Below, one piece after another: positions 18,247-28,036 of a stretch of DNA of 64,000 nucleotides. The notes below the pieces were generated by a model, which did not search any database, was not told the origin of the DNA, and saw only the letters and a program-made list of their open reading frames with translations. The DNA lies in assembly GCF_000186865.1 (NCBI RefSeq), contig NW_008705570.1:369729-433728 (forward strand), given 5' to 3'. A program made the translations under genes and the position numbers. Positions within the stretch are counted from its first letter, which is position 1, and each line of letters begins with the position of its first letter. Source of the stretch: Aureococcus anophagefferens. Lineage: Eukaryota > Sar > Pelagophyceae > Pelagomonadales > Pelagomonadaceae.

Positions 18247-19359
18247 ATGGGGGGGCACGGCGACCACTTCCTCGTGCCCGTCTTCATCTATGCGGTCTAC
18301 GGCATCTGCGTCCTGTCCGTGCCGGCCTGCGGCGCGCTCATCGGGGCGCTCTGGGGCCAGGTGCGGAACACGCGGCGGGGCGTCTTCGCGCGCCAGCTCA
18401 TGCACCTCACGGTCGCCGACCTCCTCGTGACGTCCTGGGTGTTGGGCTTCGAGCTGAGGCTCCGGCCCCGCATCGCGCTCGAGACCGACGCCGCGTGCGC
18501 GGTCTTCAAGGCGGGCTTCTACGCGCTCTACGCCGTGACGTTCCTCATCTTGGTGGGCCTCGCGGCGACGCAGGCGGCGCTGCTGCTCCACCGGCCGGCG
18601 CTGGAAAGGGCGGCCGCGCGCGCGGTGCCGCTCGTCTGGTGCTGCGCGCCGCTCGTCTCCGCGCCGACGCTCGTCTGGGGCGCCCACCTCGGCGACGACG
18701 GCTACTGCCACGGCAACGTCGTGCAGCACGTCGTCTTCTCCGTGCTGTTGAGCCTCGCGTTCCTCGTCGTCGTGGTCGTCTACGCGTGGAGCCTCCGCGT
18801 GGCCATCGCGTCGAACGCGCGCGTCCCCGCGCGCGACGCGCCGGGCGCGCGCGCGCCGCCGTCGCCGTCGGGGTCGTCGAGCGTCACCCAGGAGGCCGTC
18901 GTGCCGCGGAGCGCCGCGCGGCGGTCCGCGCGGCGCTATGCGACGTTCGTGTCCATCTTCTGGGTCTGCTGGGCGCCCTACGTGGCGCTGAAGCTCATCC
19001 TCATCTGGAAGCCCTTGGACGAGGACCAGACGCGCTGGCTCGACTGGTTCACCATGGTCTGCTACTCGTCCCAGGGCCTGCTCAACTCCGCGGCGTACGG
19101 CTTCTGGCACCGATCCGACCGCGCGCACCGCAGCGTCGCCTTCGCGCGGCCGCCCAACGTCTGCGACGACTTCGACGGCGCGCCGCCGGGCGAGGCGCCG
19201 CGCCGAAACGGCTCCTTCGCCTGCCCGCGCGCGATCTTCGGCCGCGGCAACCTCGCGAACCTCCCGGACGACGACGACGACGACGACGACGCGCCGGGCG
19301 GCGGCGCCGCCTACCGCGTCCTGCCGGGCGGCGACGAGAACCAGGCCGACGTCGCGTGA
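18247..19359 (+). CDS. Seven-transmembrane GPCR-like receptor
   Basis: 370 residues from ATG 18247 (MGGHGDHFLV). Seven hydrophobic segments are visible. TM2 carries LTVADLLVTSW, a cysteine precedes TM3 (DAACAVFKAGF), and a second extracellular cysteine is in GYCHGNVV. TM6 has IFWVCWAPYVALKLIL and TM7 has SQGLLNSAAYGF in place of NPxxY. This pattern is closest to cAMP-receptor/GPR157-like or rhodopsin-like receptors. The third cytoplasmic loop is Ser/Pro-rich and the C-tail contains a run of eight Asp. The ligand is unknown. The open frame extends upstream to 17989 but without transmembrane content. Confidence 0.7.
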   Translation: MGGHGDHFLVPVFIYAVYGICVLSVPACGALIGALWGQVRNTRRGVFARQLMHLTVADLLVTSWVLGFELRLRPRIALETDAACAVFKAGFYALYAVTFLILVGLAATQAALLLHRPALERAAARAVPLVWCCAPLVSAPTLVWGAHLGDDGYCHGNVVQHVVFSVLLSLAFLVVVVVYAWSLRVAIASNARVPARDAPGARAPPSPSGSSSVTQEAVVPRSAARRSARRYATFVSIFWVCWAPYVALKLILIWKPLDEDQTRWLDWFTMVCYSSQGLLNSAAYGFWHRSDRAHRSVAFARPPNVCDDFDGAPPGEAPRRNGSFACPRAIFGRGNLANLPDDDDDDDDAPGGGAAYRVLPGGDENQADVA

Positions 19360-19458
19360 CCTTAAACTGTGTGTTTTCCGTTTTTTTGGAACTTCAATCT
19401 ATTTTGTTGCACCATTCTTGGGGCTGCCTCGACACGATGGAAAGTGCGCGGTCGTAAG

Positions 19459-20523
19459 ATGGTGCGCGAAGAGCTCGTCGTGGACGTCCAGGGCGTGGAG
19501 CGGTCGCTCGTCGTCCACTGGGGCGCGTCCGACGCGCTCCTCGTCGTGCTCCACGGCAGCACCGAAGCGCTGGAGCACGACCCGCTCTACCCGGCCACGC
19601 GCTTCGAGAAGAACTACGACGCGGACTATTTCCAGCCGCACCGCGATTCGCACGGCTATACACAAATGTACCTCGCAGCTTCTATGAGGAACGGCTGGTT
19701 CTGCTGGCAGAACAACGGCGAGGAGTTCGGCACGTGCTCGCGGGACGACGACGGCGACGACGCCGCGTTCGTGGAGCGCGCGGTCCAGCTCGCGAACGCC
19801 TCGGAGCTCTATGTCTTCGGCATGTCCGGCGGCGCGAAGATGGCCTGGAAGCTCGCGTGCTCCGCCGACGGCGTCGGCGTCGTCGGTGGCGCGCTCGCGC
19901 CGTCGCTTCGGACGAAGGCCCATTGCGCCACGCCCGTCGCCGCCTTCCACGGCTTGGAGGATCCCTACGTCGACGTCGCGGTCGCGGACGACACGGCGAC
20001 GTGGTGGCGCGGCGCCCACAACTGCTCCGGCGCCGCCGGCTTCGCGACCGGGCTCCACGACTTCCGGGGCTGCGGCGCGCCCGGGCGGCTCGCGTACTAC
20101 CGCCTCGCCGGCGTCGGCCACACGATCCCGGGAGCGCCTTTCGTCTGGTCGGGCCTCGGCGGGACGTCGTCCTACGACTCCCTCGCGGCCATGTGGGACG
20201 TGTGGCGCGGCGGCGACCCGGCCCCGGTCCTCGACGGCGCCAAACACCGCGCGGCGCCCGGGCTGTTCCCGCTGCTGCTGCTCCTAAGATGCTTCCTTTA
20301 CGGGCACGGGTCGAGCGCCGCGGCCGCGCGGACGAAGGCGAGGAAGGGCGGCGACGGCGACAGCGGCCGGCTCTTGTACTCCGGGTGGAACTGGCAGCCG
20401 AAGAAGAAGGGGTGGTCGCCGTCGAGCTCGACGACCTCGGCGCGCCGGCCCGTGTCGTCCTTGCCCGAGAAGCGGAGGCCGCCGTCCTCAAGCTCCGCGA
20501 CGAGGTCCGGGTTGACCTCGTAG
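19459..20523 (+). CDS. Alpha/beta-hydrolase, esterase/PHB depolymerase-like
   Basis: ATG 19459 (MVREELVVDV). The N-terminal 275 residues look like an esterase of the LpqC/poly-hydroxybutyrate depolymerase group: strand-rich start with LLVVLHGS (oxyanion region), the nucleophile elbow GMSGGAKMAWKLAC (G-x-S-x-G), AAFHGLEDPYVD (Asp region) and GVGHTIPGAPF (His). The last 75 residues run antisense to the 3' end of CTP synthase, an overlap of 226 bp, and are of low complexity. The true end may be nearer 20290 by an unseen intron or polyadenylation difference. The hydrophobic GLFPLLLLLRCFL just before the overlap could be a C-terminal anchor. Confidence 0.65.
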   Translation: MVREELVVDVQGVERSLVVHWGASDALLVVLHGSTEALEHDPLYPATRFEKNYDADYFQPHRDSHGYTQMYLAASMRNGWFCWQNNGEEFGTCSRDDDGDDAAFVERAVQLANASELYVFGMSGGAKMAWKLACSADGVGVVGGALAPSLRTKAHCATPVAAFHGLEDPYVDVAVADDTATWWRGAHNCSGAAGFATGLHDFRGCGAPGRLAYYRLAGVGHTIPGAPFVWSGLGGTSSYDSLAAMWDVWRGGDPAPVLDGAKHRAAPGLFPLLLLLRCFLYGHGSSAAAARTKARKGGDGDSGRLLYSGWNWQPKKKGWSPSSSTTSARRPVSSLPEKRRPPSSSSATRSGLTS

Positions 20524-22169
20524 CGGTGCCGGTGGCGCTCGTCGACCTCGCGCGCGCCGCCGTAGACGCGGCTCGCGAGGCTGTCCGCCGCGAGGAAGGT
20601 TGTCCGGCTGCCGAGGCGCATGGTCGCGCCCATGGTCGTCGTGCTCCCCTCGGGCATGAAGAGCACGGCCTCGTCGCGCGTTCCCGCGACGGACCCGTCG
20701 AACTCGGAGCTCGTCGCGTTCGCGATGTCGAGCACGTTGCGCGCGAACTCGACGACGGCGAGCTGCATGCCGAGGCAGATGCCCAGGAAGGGCGTCCCAT
20801 GCTCGCGCGCGTACTTGATCACGTCGATCTTGCCCTCGGTGCCGCGGTCGCCGAAGCCGCCGGGCACGAGGACGCCGCCCGCGGCCTTGACGGCGCGCCA
20901 GCTCGCGGCGTCGCCGTCCTCCAGCTTCTCGCTGTCGACGAATTCGATGCGCAGTTTCCGATCGCTCGCGACGCAGGCGTGCTTTAACGAGGATTGCACG
21001 CTCAGGTACGAGTCGGCCTGCGCGTGGTACTTGCCGACCAAAGCGACGACGACCTCCCGGTCGCTCGACTCCATGCGCGTCGCCATGGCCTTCCAGGACT
21101 CGCCAAAGGCCGCGTCTCGTTGCAGCGAGACGCCGCCGTCGCTGCGGCCCTCGAAGACCGCGCCGGACGACCGGTAGCTCGTGAGCCGGAGCTGCTCCGA
21201 GATCAAGATGTCTAAATTTCGGTCGAGCATCTCGAGGGGCACGCGGTAGATGTTCGGCACGTCGTAGAGGCTCAGCACGCGCTCCGTCGGCACGTTGCAG
21301 AACAGGCCGATCTTGTCGCGCGTCGCGAGGCCGACCTCGTGCGCGGACCGGCAGACGATGAAATCCGGCGTGAGCCCGAGCGACCGCAGCTCCTTCACCG
21401 AATGCTGCGTGGGCTTCGTCTTCTGCTCGCCGGGCGGCGGGCCCGTCGTCGGCACCATGGACACGTGCACGAGGCAGAAGCCCGACGGGCCGTGGCGGAG
21501 CTGGAGCTGGCGGAGCGCTTCCACGAACGGCATGCTCTCGATGTCGCCGATGGTGCCGCCGAGCTCGACGATACAAATGTCCGGCGGCGCGCCACTGCCG
21601 TCGACGGGCGCCCGGGCGACGCTCTCGACGCGGGCCATGATCTCGTCCGTGACGTGGGGGATGATCTGCACCGTCTTCCCCAGGTAGTCGCCGCACCGCT
21701 CGCGCTCGATGACCTTCTTGTAGATCTTGCCCGTCGTCAGGTTGCTGTCGCTGCCGAGGAGCACGTCGAGGAACCGCTCGTAGTTGCCCAAATCCAAATC
21801 CGTCTCGCCGCCGTCGTCGAGCACGAAGCACTCGCCGTGCTCGAGCGGCGACATCGTCCCCGCGTCGACGTTGAGGTAGGGGTCGATCTTCACGGCCGTC
21901 ACGCGCGCGCCGAGCATCTTCATGCAGACGCCGATGCTCGACGCCGTCACGCCCTTGCCGATGCCGCTGATGACGCCGCCCGTGACGACGATGAACTTCG
22001 TCGGCGGCGGCGGGGCCGCCGCGGACGTCGTCGCGGCGCGGCGAGCGGCGCGGCGCGGCGGCTGCGCTCGCATCGGCGGTGCGCGCAGCGCATCGCTGGC
22101 GACGACGGCTGCGAGCAGCAGCAACGCGGGGCGCATGCTCGGTCTGCTCCCTCGATTGCCAGTGGCCAT
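20298..22169 (-). CDS. pyrG/CTPS: CTP synthase
   Basis: Full-length glutamine-dependent CTP synthase. The synthetase domain starts at FIVVTGGVISGIGKGVTASS and includes KIDPYLNVDAGTMSPLEHGE. The C-terminal glutamine amidotransferase domain has the nucleophile C465 in GICLGMQLAVVE and the His/Glu pair in FHPEYKSRP. It makes CTP from UTP, ATP and glutamine. ATG 22169 is the first in frame; the next (22136, MRPALLLLAAVVASDALRAP) gives a neat signal-peptide-like start followed by a basic, Ala/Arg-rich stretch, the pattern of proteins sent to secondary plastids. Organelle targeting of this copy is inference. The C-terminus overlaps the esterase frame on the other strand. Confidence 0.93.
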   Translation of the reverse strand: MATGNRGSRPSMRPALLLLAAVVASDALRAPPMRAQPPRRAARRAATTSAAAPPPPTKFIVVTGGVISGIGKGVTASSIGVCMKMLGARVTAVKIDPYLNVDAGTMSPLEHGECFVLDDGGETDLDLGNYERFLDVLLGSDSNLTTGKIYKKVIERERCGDYLGKTVQIIPHVTDEIMARVESVARAPVDGSGAPPDICIVELGGTIGDIESMPFVEALRQLQLRHGPSGFCLVHVSMVPTTGPPPGEQKTKPTQHSVKELRSLGLTPDFIVCRSAHEVGLATRDKIGLFCNVPTERVLSLYDVPNIYRVPLEMLDRNLDILISEQLRLTSYRSSGAVFEGRSDGGVSLQRDAAFGESWKAMATRMESSDREVVVALVGKYHAQADSYLSVQSSLKHACVASDRKLRIEFVDSEKLEDGDAASWRAVKAAGGVLVPGGFGDRGTEGKIDVIKYAREHGTPFLGICLGMQLAVVEFARNVLDIANATSSEFDGSVAGTRDEAVLFMPEGSTTTMGATMRLGSRTTFLAADSLASRVYGGAREVDERHRHRYEVNPDLVAELEDGGLRFSGKDDTGRRAEVVELDGDHPFFFGCQFHPEYKSRPLSPSPPFLAFVRAAAALDPCP

Positions 22170-22311
22170 AACTCGCCTGTTCAACCAGAAGCGGAAACCT
22201 AGGCTTGAAGTTCAAGTTAGACGCGGGCCACCTCGTGCTGGCCGCTGCTGACCGACCGTCGTCGCCTGGGCTCGTCTGCGGACGGACGTCTTCCCAGGGC
22301 GCCCCAACGGC

Positions 22312-23092
22312 TCAGAACAGGAGCTCCATGGCCGCGCCGCGGAGCCCGGCCTTCTTCCGCGCGGCCGTTTCGGCGGCGACTTCGGCGCACGTCGTCGGCG
22401 TCGGCCCCTGGACGACGGCGCCGCGGACCGTCACGTTCGTCACGCGCACGACCGAGCCGTTGAGGCCGCCCGCGTCGCCCGCGGGGCAGCGGTCCTGGGC
22501 CGGCGCCCAGCCGAACCACTGGCTCGACTCGAGGACCGCGCCGATGCTGCGCATCGTGTCGGCGACGACGGCGTCGGACGCCGCGGACGGGCTCGGCGCG
22601 TAGGGCACGTTCGCGACGCCGTTCAGGGAGACGGCCACGGCGCCGTCCCGGGCGAACTCGGCGCGGACGCGGACCGCGCCGTCCGCCGGCAAGCTCGCGA
22701 GGACCTGGCAGCCCCAGCGGTCGCAGTCTTCGTTGCCCGGCCGTCCGTCCGTCGCGAACGTGTGGATCGTCGACGCCATCGCGCAGCCGCCGTTGTTCTC
22801 GATGACGTCGAGCTCCATGCACGACGGCGCGTCGCCCTGCTGGATGTCGCAGTACGTCGCCTTGCCCGTGTTGGGTACAGAGGGCGACGTCGTGTACAGA
22901 TTCGTGTTGACGCCGGCCGCGACGCGCGACACGTCCATGGAGAACTCGACGGAGCCGCCGAGCAGGTTCCAGGCCGTCTTGCTCGACACGCGGCCGTCGC
23001 CGGCGATGGTCCAGCCGTTGTCTTGGAAGGTCACGGCGCCGCCCTCGAGGTTCATGTCGCTCGCCCGCGGGCAGTAGAGCTCGCCGGCGGGT

Positions 23093-23139
<47 letters not shown>

Positions 23140-23355
23140 TTGCGCGGGGCACCAGGTGCCGTGGCAGTCGCCCTCGCACGCCGCGCTCCCGGAGTTGCAA
23201 TAGGCGGTGGTGTCGCCGCACTCGCCGCAATTGTCCCAGGAACAGCAGCTCACGGCGACCTCGTCCTCGTGCTTCGTGAGCTCGAAGTCTTCGAGCGCGG
23301 CCAGCGCCGCGGCGACTGGCGCGATAAGGAGCGCGACGAGCAGCTTCTGCATCAT
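22312..23355 (-). CDS. Secreted Cys-rich protein with GH16-like ELDVIE motif
   Basis: 347 residues from ATG 23355 (MMQKLLVALLIAPVAAALAA), a clear signal peptide. A cysteine-rich module (CCSWDNCGECGDTTAYC) is followed by 15 consecutive Asp encoded by a (GAC)n microsatellite (about 23096-23139), then a beta-rich domain. SCMELDVIENNGG contains the E-x-D-x-x-E arrangement typical of the catalytic strand of GH16 glucanases and of related concanavalin-like folds. A polysaccharide-active or binding wall/extracellular protein is the likeliest reading; the evidence is one motif, so confidence in the enzyme class is low. It sits next to a GH7 gene two genes away. Confidence 0.6.
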
Positions 23356-23484
23356 GTTGTTGGCGCAAGGTGTGTGTTTGTTCGGACTGGAATACAATAC
23401 GATGGCTGCCAAGCGCGCTTCGAGATCGTCCAATAGAAACACGCTTCAATGTAGAGTGCAACAACCCGGTTAACCTAGGCCTGC

Positions 23485-24366
23485 TCAGCTGAGGAGCCAC
23501 ATCTTGCCGGACGTGTAGGCGAGGACGCCCCAGGTGAAGTACTTGTAGAACTCGGGGCTCGTCCGCGCCTTGATGGGCTTCGCGGCCTGGATGCCGACGA
23601 GGCACACGAGGCCGATCTGCGCGCCGTGGACGACGATCTGGCCCGGGATGCCGCCCGCGACGACGCGCGCGGCGACCTTGGCCACGTTCTTGCCCGCCAT
23701 GATGACGGACCGCGTCGCGACGAACTGGTTCATCGTCAGCCCGCAGTTCAGCAGGTAGATGTTGTAGATCGGGCCCGAGTTGTTCGTGATCACCGTCAAC
23801 ACGCCGCAGAGGATCGACACGCCGGCCGCGACCCAGATCTGGCCGTAGAAGGCCTCGTTCTCCGCCTTGACCGCCGCCGCCGTCGCCGCGAGGTCGTCGT
23901 CCTTCTTCGCCGCCGCGGCCGCCGCCGCGGCCTTGCGCCGCTCCGCGAGTTTCGCGGCCACGGACTGCGCCAGGACCAGCGCGTAGACGACGGACGTCAG
24001 CTTGCGCAGGTGCTGCTCTTCAATCAACGGCAGGAGGTAGGTGCCCAGGCCGATGCCGAGGCCCGTGAAGGGCCAGATCTTCTTGCACATGGCCCAGTCG
24101 GCGTGCTGCACGTAGACGGAGATGGTGCCCAAATTCGCGCAGCAGTTGACGACGGGCACGACGGCCGTGAAGGCCTTGAGGGACCCCACGGGGGCGATCA
24201 GCGAGAACATGGCGACGCCGAGCGTCGACGCGCCGACGACGCCGCCGACGCCGCAGCCGATGAGGAAGCCGCTCAGGTACTGGTAGCCGAGCTGCTCCGA
24301 CAGCACCGCGGGCATGGCCGCGTCGGCGGCGCTCCAGGGCCAGACGCCGGCCGTGAGGGCGTCCAT
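23485..24366 (-). CDS. TauE/SafE-family membrane transporter
   Basis: 293 residues from ATG 24366 with about eight hydrophobic segments. The N-half contains LIGCGVGGVVGASTLGVAMF and the C-half TNNSGPIYNIYLLNCGLTMNQF followed by ATRSVIMAGKNVAKV, the repeated pattern of TauE/SafE sulfite/sulfonate exporters. A charged Ala/Lys-rich loop (residues of about 150-180) separates the halves. The family exports sulfoacetate, sulfite or similar anions; the substrate here is unknown. The last residues (SGKMWLLS) carry no sorting motif that I recognise. Confidence 0.7.
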   Translation of the reverse strand: MDALTAGVWPWSAADAAMPAVLSEQLGYQYLSGFLIGCGVGGVVGASTLGVAMFSLIAPVGSLKAFTAVVPVVNCCANLGTISVYVQHADWAMCKKIWPFTGLGIGLGTYLLPLIEEQHLRKLTSVVYALVLAQSVAAKLAERRKAAAAAAAAKKDDDLAATAAAVKAENEAFYGQIWVAAGVSILCGVLTVITNNSGPIYNIYLLNCGLTMNQFVATRSVIMAGKNVAKVAARVVAGGIPGQIVVHGAQIGLVCLVGIQAAKPIKARTSPEFYKYFTWGVLAYTSGKMWLLS

Positions 24367-24500
24367 CTCGTTTAGAGATGTGTTGCGGCGCGCGTCGGCC
24401 GCTGCGCGCGTGCCGCTTGCGGTGGAACAGAATCGATCGCTGGAGTGGTGTGCAACGAGTGTGCAAGGAGTACTTCAACGCGCGCGGGAGAGGGGAGCCA

Positions 24501-24519
24501 GGGGATCTTGAAGATCCCC
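24501..24519. repeat. Short perfect palindrome (hairpin)
   Basis: GGGGATCTT-G-AAGATCCCC between the start of the TauE-like gene (24366, minus) and the 3' end of the GH7 gene (24551, minus). It could form a hairpin in the GH7 3' UTR. Function unknown. Confidence 0.6.
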
Positions 24520-24550
24520 TCAAGGGGAGCGCGGCGCGAGCGCGACGCGC

Positions 24551-26104
24551 CTAGAGGGTCGCGAAGGCGGGCCCGCCCGCGGCGCCGCACTGCGCGGCGA
24601 CGCACGCGTCGCAGTCGCCGATGTAGTCCTGGCAGCAGGCCGCGCAGACGTTGCAGCCGGCCTTCTTGCAGACGTGGCCCGTCGGCGGCGCGAAGGTCGA
24701 GTTGATCGCGCCGACCTTGATGGCGGAGAAGGTCACGTAGGCGTCGGCCTGGTTCGCCTCGACGTCCGCGGGCTTGCCCGTGTCCGTCGCGCACGAGCCG
24801 CGCGCGGCGCCCGGGCCCGTGGCGTTCGCCGGGTAGGTGCTGTCGAGCCAGAGCATGTCGACGTCGTGGTCGTCCCAGAGCGACATGACGAGGACCATGC
24901 CCGCGTCCATCTGGTCGCCGACGGCCGCGAGGCCGCCGCGGGCCTCGAACGTGTTCTCGTCGCCGAAGGCCTTCTTCTGCGCGGCGCAGAAGCCGTCGCT
25001 CAGACGGTCGAACGTGTCGCCGCCGACACTCACCGTGGGATCCGGGACGACCGCGCCGTCCTGCAGGAAGAAGCGGCGGATCTCCGAGAGGTCCCCCTCG
25101 TCCGTGCCGTCCGTCGTCAGGAACTGCGTCACGACGGTGAACTGCTTCGACGTGTCGACGGCGAAGCCGGAGCCCTCGCCGAAGAACTGCGTCGCGCCCA
25201 GGCGATAGGGCGCGAAGTCGCAGCCGTCCTTGTCGCAGACGCCCTTGGACCGCGCGTCGCCGTGGCCGTCGCCGCACTCCTCGCCGTCGCAGCGGTACTG
25301 GCCCTGGACGGAGCACGCGTGGGGCGTGACCGCGTTCGACACGCGGTTCCCCTCCCAGACGTCCATCTCGATGCAGCAAGTCCCGTACTTTCCCGTCCCC
25401 GAGTTCGACGACGTGCCGTCCCAATCGAAGAGTGTTCGCCTCGCCGTCGATGAACTTGATGTCGTGCGGGCACTGCGCGTCGCAGTAGCCCGTGCCGTAT
25501 TTCGCGCCCGCGGTGTTGGCGCCCTTGCCCGCGTCGCCGTCCTCGGACATGCCGACGAAGTACAAGGCGCCGTTGAGGCCGCAGCCGAGCGTGCTGTCGT
25601 CGATGGTCACGGAGAACTCGCGGTTCTTGAGCTTGAAGAGGTGGTACTTGTCCTCGCCGTCGAGCAGGTAGACGCGGGAGCCGACGTTGTCGCCGTAGGA
25701 GCCGTGCGTGACGAAGTCGAGCTGGAGCTCGTCGCCGGCCGCGTGGATGCCGTAGGTGCCCTCGTAGTCCGCGCCCTCGAGCGCGCAATGGGACGCGCAG
25801 GTCGTCGGGTCCGGGCACCTGCGAACGGGCGCGCGTGAACGTTCGAGAAGGCGTCGTTCGTCGTCGGCGCCGGGCCGCGCAGGCTCGTCGACCAGGCGTT
25901 GCCCGTGTAGCAGTTCGTGCCGCCGACGTCGGTCCAGCGCCAGTTCGCGTCGAGGACGATGCTCTTGTCGAGGGTGGTGCAGGTCTTGTCGGCGGTGCAC
26001 TCGCTGATGCGCAGCGACGGGTGGTGCTCCGGCGTCTGCGTGCCGGGCACCTGGGCGAGGGCGGCCGGGAGCAGGAGCAGCGCGGCGACGGTGTGGTGCG
26101 GCAT
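24551..26104 (-). CDS. GH7 cellulase (cellobiohydrolase/endoglucanase-like), with apparent frameshift
   Basis: Exons 26104-25881 and 25818-24551. A signal peptide ([20 protein letters not shown]) leads into a glycoside hydrolase 7 domain: [35 protein letters not shown], then the catalytic strand [11 protein letters not shown] (E-x-D-x-x-E; most fungal enzymes have EMDIWEAN) and [15 protein letters not shown]. The C-terminus is a short Cys-rich tail. The 62-bp intron (25819-25880) is GC-AG, phase 2. Between FIDGEAN and [15 protein letters not shown] the frame changes by one base near 25430-25437: GEAN-LFDWDG is recovered if one base is dropped. The coding sum is 3n+1, consistent with one extra base. 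This is either a sequence error or a broken gene. Confidence 0.8.
25819..25880 (-). other. GC-AG intron in the GH7 gene
   Basis: Donor GCGCGG after AGC CT and acceptor TTCGCAG before G TGC CCG. Splicing gives [14 protein letters not shown], which fits the GH7 pattern. Confidence 0.7.
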
Positions 26105-26264
26105 GGCGTTCTCGTGGATGGTGTTGTTGTGCTTGTGGTTGGGCTGCGTCGGGAAGACAGCAATGTATTCGGTCCGTGAACCACACAAACCGACCAATCG
26201 CGACGCGGGCGAAATCGCGGGCGGAAGCGTGCCACAAGCCTAGAGGCTTAAATCCGCGCACAAA

Positions 26265-26335
26265 AACCACCAAGCGTGGTCGGGGCCGCCTCCCCGTGTC
26301 GGTGAGAGGCGGCCCGTCATGGGAGCTCGGCGGCG
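26265..26335 (-). promoter_or_regulatory. SECIS element of the UGSC selenoprotein
   Basis: On the minus strand ATGAC (ATGA at 26320-26317) starts the motif and CGAC (GA at 26281-26280) closes it. Between them GGGCCGCCTC pairs with GAGGCGGCCC, leaving an apical loop with ACC. It lies about 50 nt after the stop of the UGSC gene. The ATGAC/CGAC core is the same as in the SECIS at 17398. Confidence 0.85.
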
Positions 26336-26368
26336 TGCTGCGAGGAAGACGAGGCGCGCCTAGGCGCG

Positions 26369-28036
26369 TCAGGCGCCGCAGGCCGCGTCCTCGGCGCCCG
26401 CGGGGATCGCGGGCGCGGCCGTCGTGAGCGCGTCGGCGACGGCCGGGCCGATGGCTTCGGCGCGCGCCAGGAGCTGGGCGTCGGTCTGGTCCGAGATGGG
26501 GTGGGCCACGAAGACCGCGGGCGCGGCCGGCAGCCCGAGCTGCGCGGCTTGCGCGCGCGCGTTGGACGGGAACGCGTCCGACAGCACGGCGACGGACGCC
26601 AGACCCCGGGCCTCGAGCGCGACGACGTCGTGGATCTCGCACGTCGCGCAGGAGCCTCAGTCCGCGAGGCCGACGACGACGTGCGCGCACGCGGCCGCGA
26701 CGTCGTCGAGGAGGCCGGCCGGGCAGTTCCGCGAGAACGTCGGCTTCGCGTAGCGGCGGATTTCGACGCCCTCGAAGGCCGTTCGCAGGAACGCCTCGAT
26801 GCCGTCCAAAAAGACCTTCCCGCCGCCCTTGGAGATGTCGAGGAGGCCGACGGCGCCTTCGAGTCTGCCGGAACGAGGCGCCAACGCGAGCGGCGGCGGT
26901 GTCGCGCCGCGCGGGTCGAGGACCGCGCCGTCCGGCAGGTTTCCCGTCCCGGGCTCGAGCGCGGCCACGGGCCGCGACACGGGCACGGACATGCGGTGGG
27001 CCGCCATGCCCGGCTTGCCGGCGCCGAAGCCGGCGCAAATCATGCTAAATTTTCCCGCGTCGCCGCCGCAGACGGCGACGTGGATCGATTCCGGGCTCTC
27101 GAACTTGGGCACGGGCGCAGACCCAAAGGCGCCAGCGAGGCTCACGAGCGTCGGGGTGACGGCGCCTGCCAACGCTGCGACCGTAGGACTCGCGCCCTTG
27201 GCCTTTGCGAGGGTCGCCGCTGCGCGGCCGGAGTGAGGTACGATCGCGGCGTTCGAGTAGTCGAAGAGCGCCTTTTTGAAGGCTTGTCTCGTTGCGTACT
27301 CCGTTTGCAAGGTCTTGTAGTGCTCCGGGGACACGAGGACGAGCGCCGAGGAGCAAAAGGGGAAGCGCGCGCCCCAGCACGCGTGCGCGAGCGTCAGCGC
27401 GATATTCTTCGCCACCTCCTTGGGATCCGTCGTGTCGAAGTCGACGACCTGCGCCATGCCCGTCACGGGGAACAGGGTGCACGTCGGCGCGCCGCGGCCG
27501 CCGTAGGGGCCCCAGCCGCCCGCGACGACGTCGTCCCGCTCGCCGACGCACGCGGAATATTTGGCGGGCGTGCCGATCGTCGTGCTCTCCGTGCCTCCGA
27601 CGGACGCGCCGCCGACGTGGTGGAGCACGAGCTTGAGCGCGCGGCCGACGCAGGCGTTGGCGCGCGTCCCGCTGCCGAGGCAGGCGCGGCCGCAGTTGAC
27701 GCCCGCGGCGCGCGCGGCGCCGCCGGACGCGAGTATGAGCGGCGCGCAGCCCATCGTCGTCGCGCCCGTGCCGTGCGCGTTGAACGCGTCGTCGAGCAGG
27801 GCGCGGACCGCGGCGACGACGAGCGGGAACTGTCGCGGCTCGCAGCCGGCGAGCACGGCGCAGGCCGCGACGCGCCACAGATGGCAGGCGCTGTTCGACG
27901 GCGGGCAGGCGCCGAGGGACGCCTCGGGGTCGGCGTCGCCGAGCATGGCCCGCACGGATGCGCGCTTCGGCTCGACGACGGGCAGGCCGTCGGCGGCGAG
28001 GCCGCAGGCGAAGCCGCCGTCGGAGAAGCCCTCCAT
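26369..28036 (-). CDS. UGSC-family selenoprotein (UGA = Sec at residue 460)
   Basis: 555 residues from ATG 28036 ([11 protein letters not shown]) if TGA at 26659-26657 is selenocysteine. The frame continues through GLAD-U460-G-S-C463[15 protein letters not shown], then [18 protein letters not shown] and stops at 26369. U/C-G-S-C followed by a conserved Ile-His-Asp is the signature by which UGSC (seleno)proteins are named. The large N-terminal domain ([40 protein letters not shown]) belongs to a conserved but functionally uncharacterised family. A SECIS hairpin follows in the 3' UTR. A thiol/selenol redox role is likely; partner and location are unknown (no signal peptide). Divergent from the small gene at 28233. 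Confidence 0.85.

Noticed and set aside
24430..24500. A further introner near GTGTGCAACGAGTGTGCAAGG
   Set aside because: Only a short likeness to family A ends; no inverted partner, no core and no 8-bp duplication.
26657..26659. Stop codon separating two genes
   Set aside because: Both parts are in one frame and make the UGSC motif; a SECIS lies downstream of the second part.
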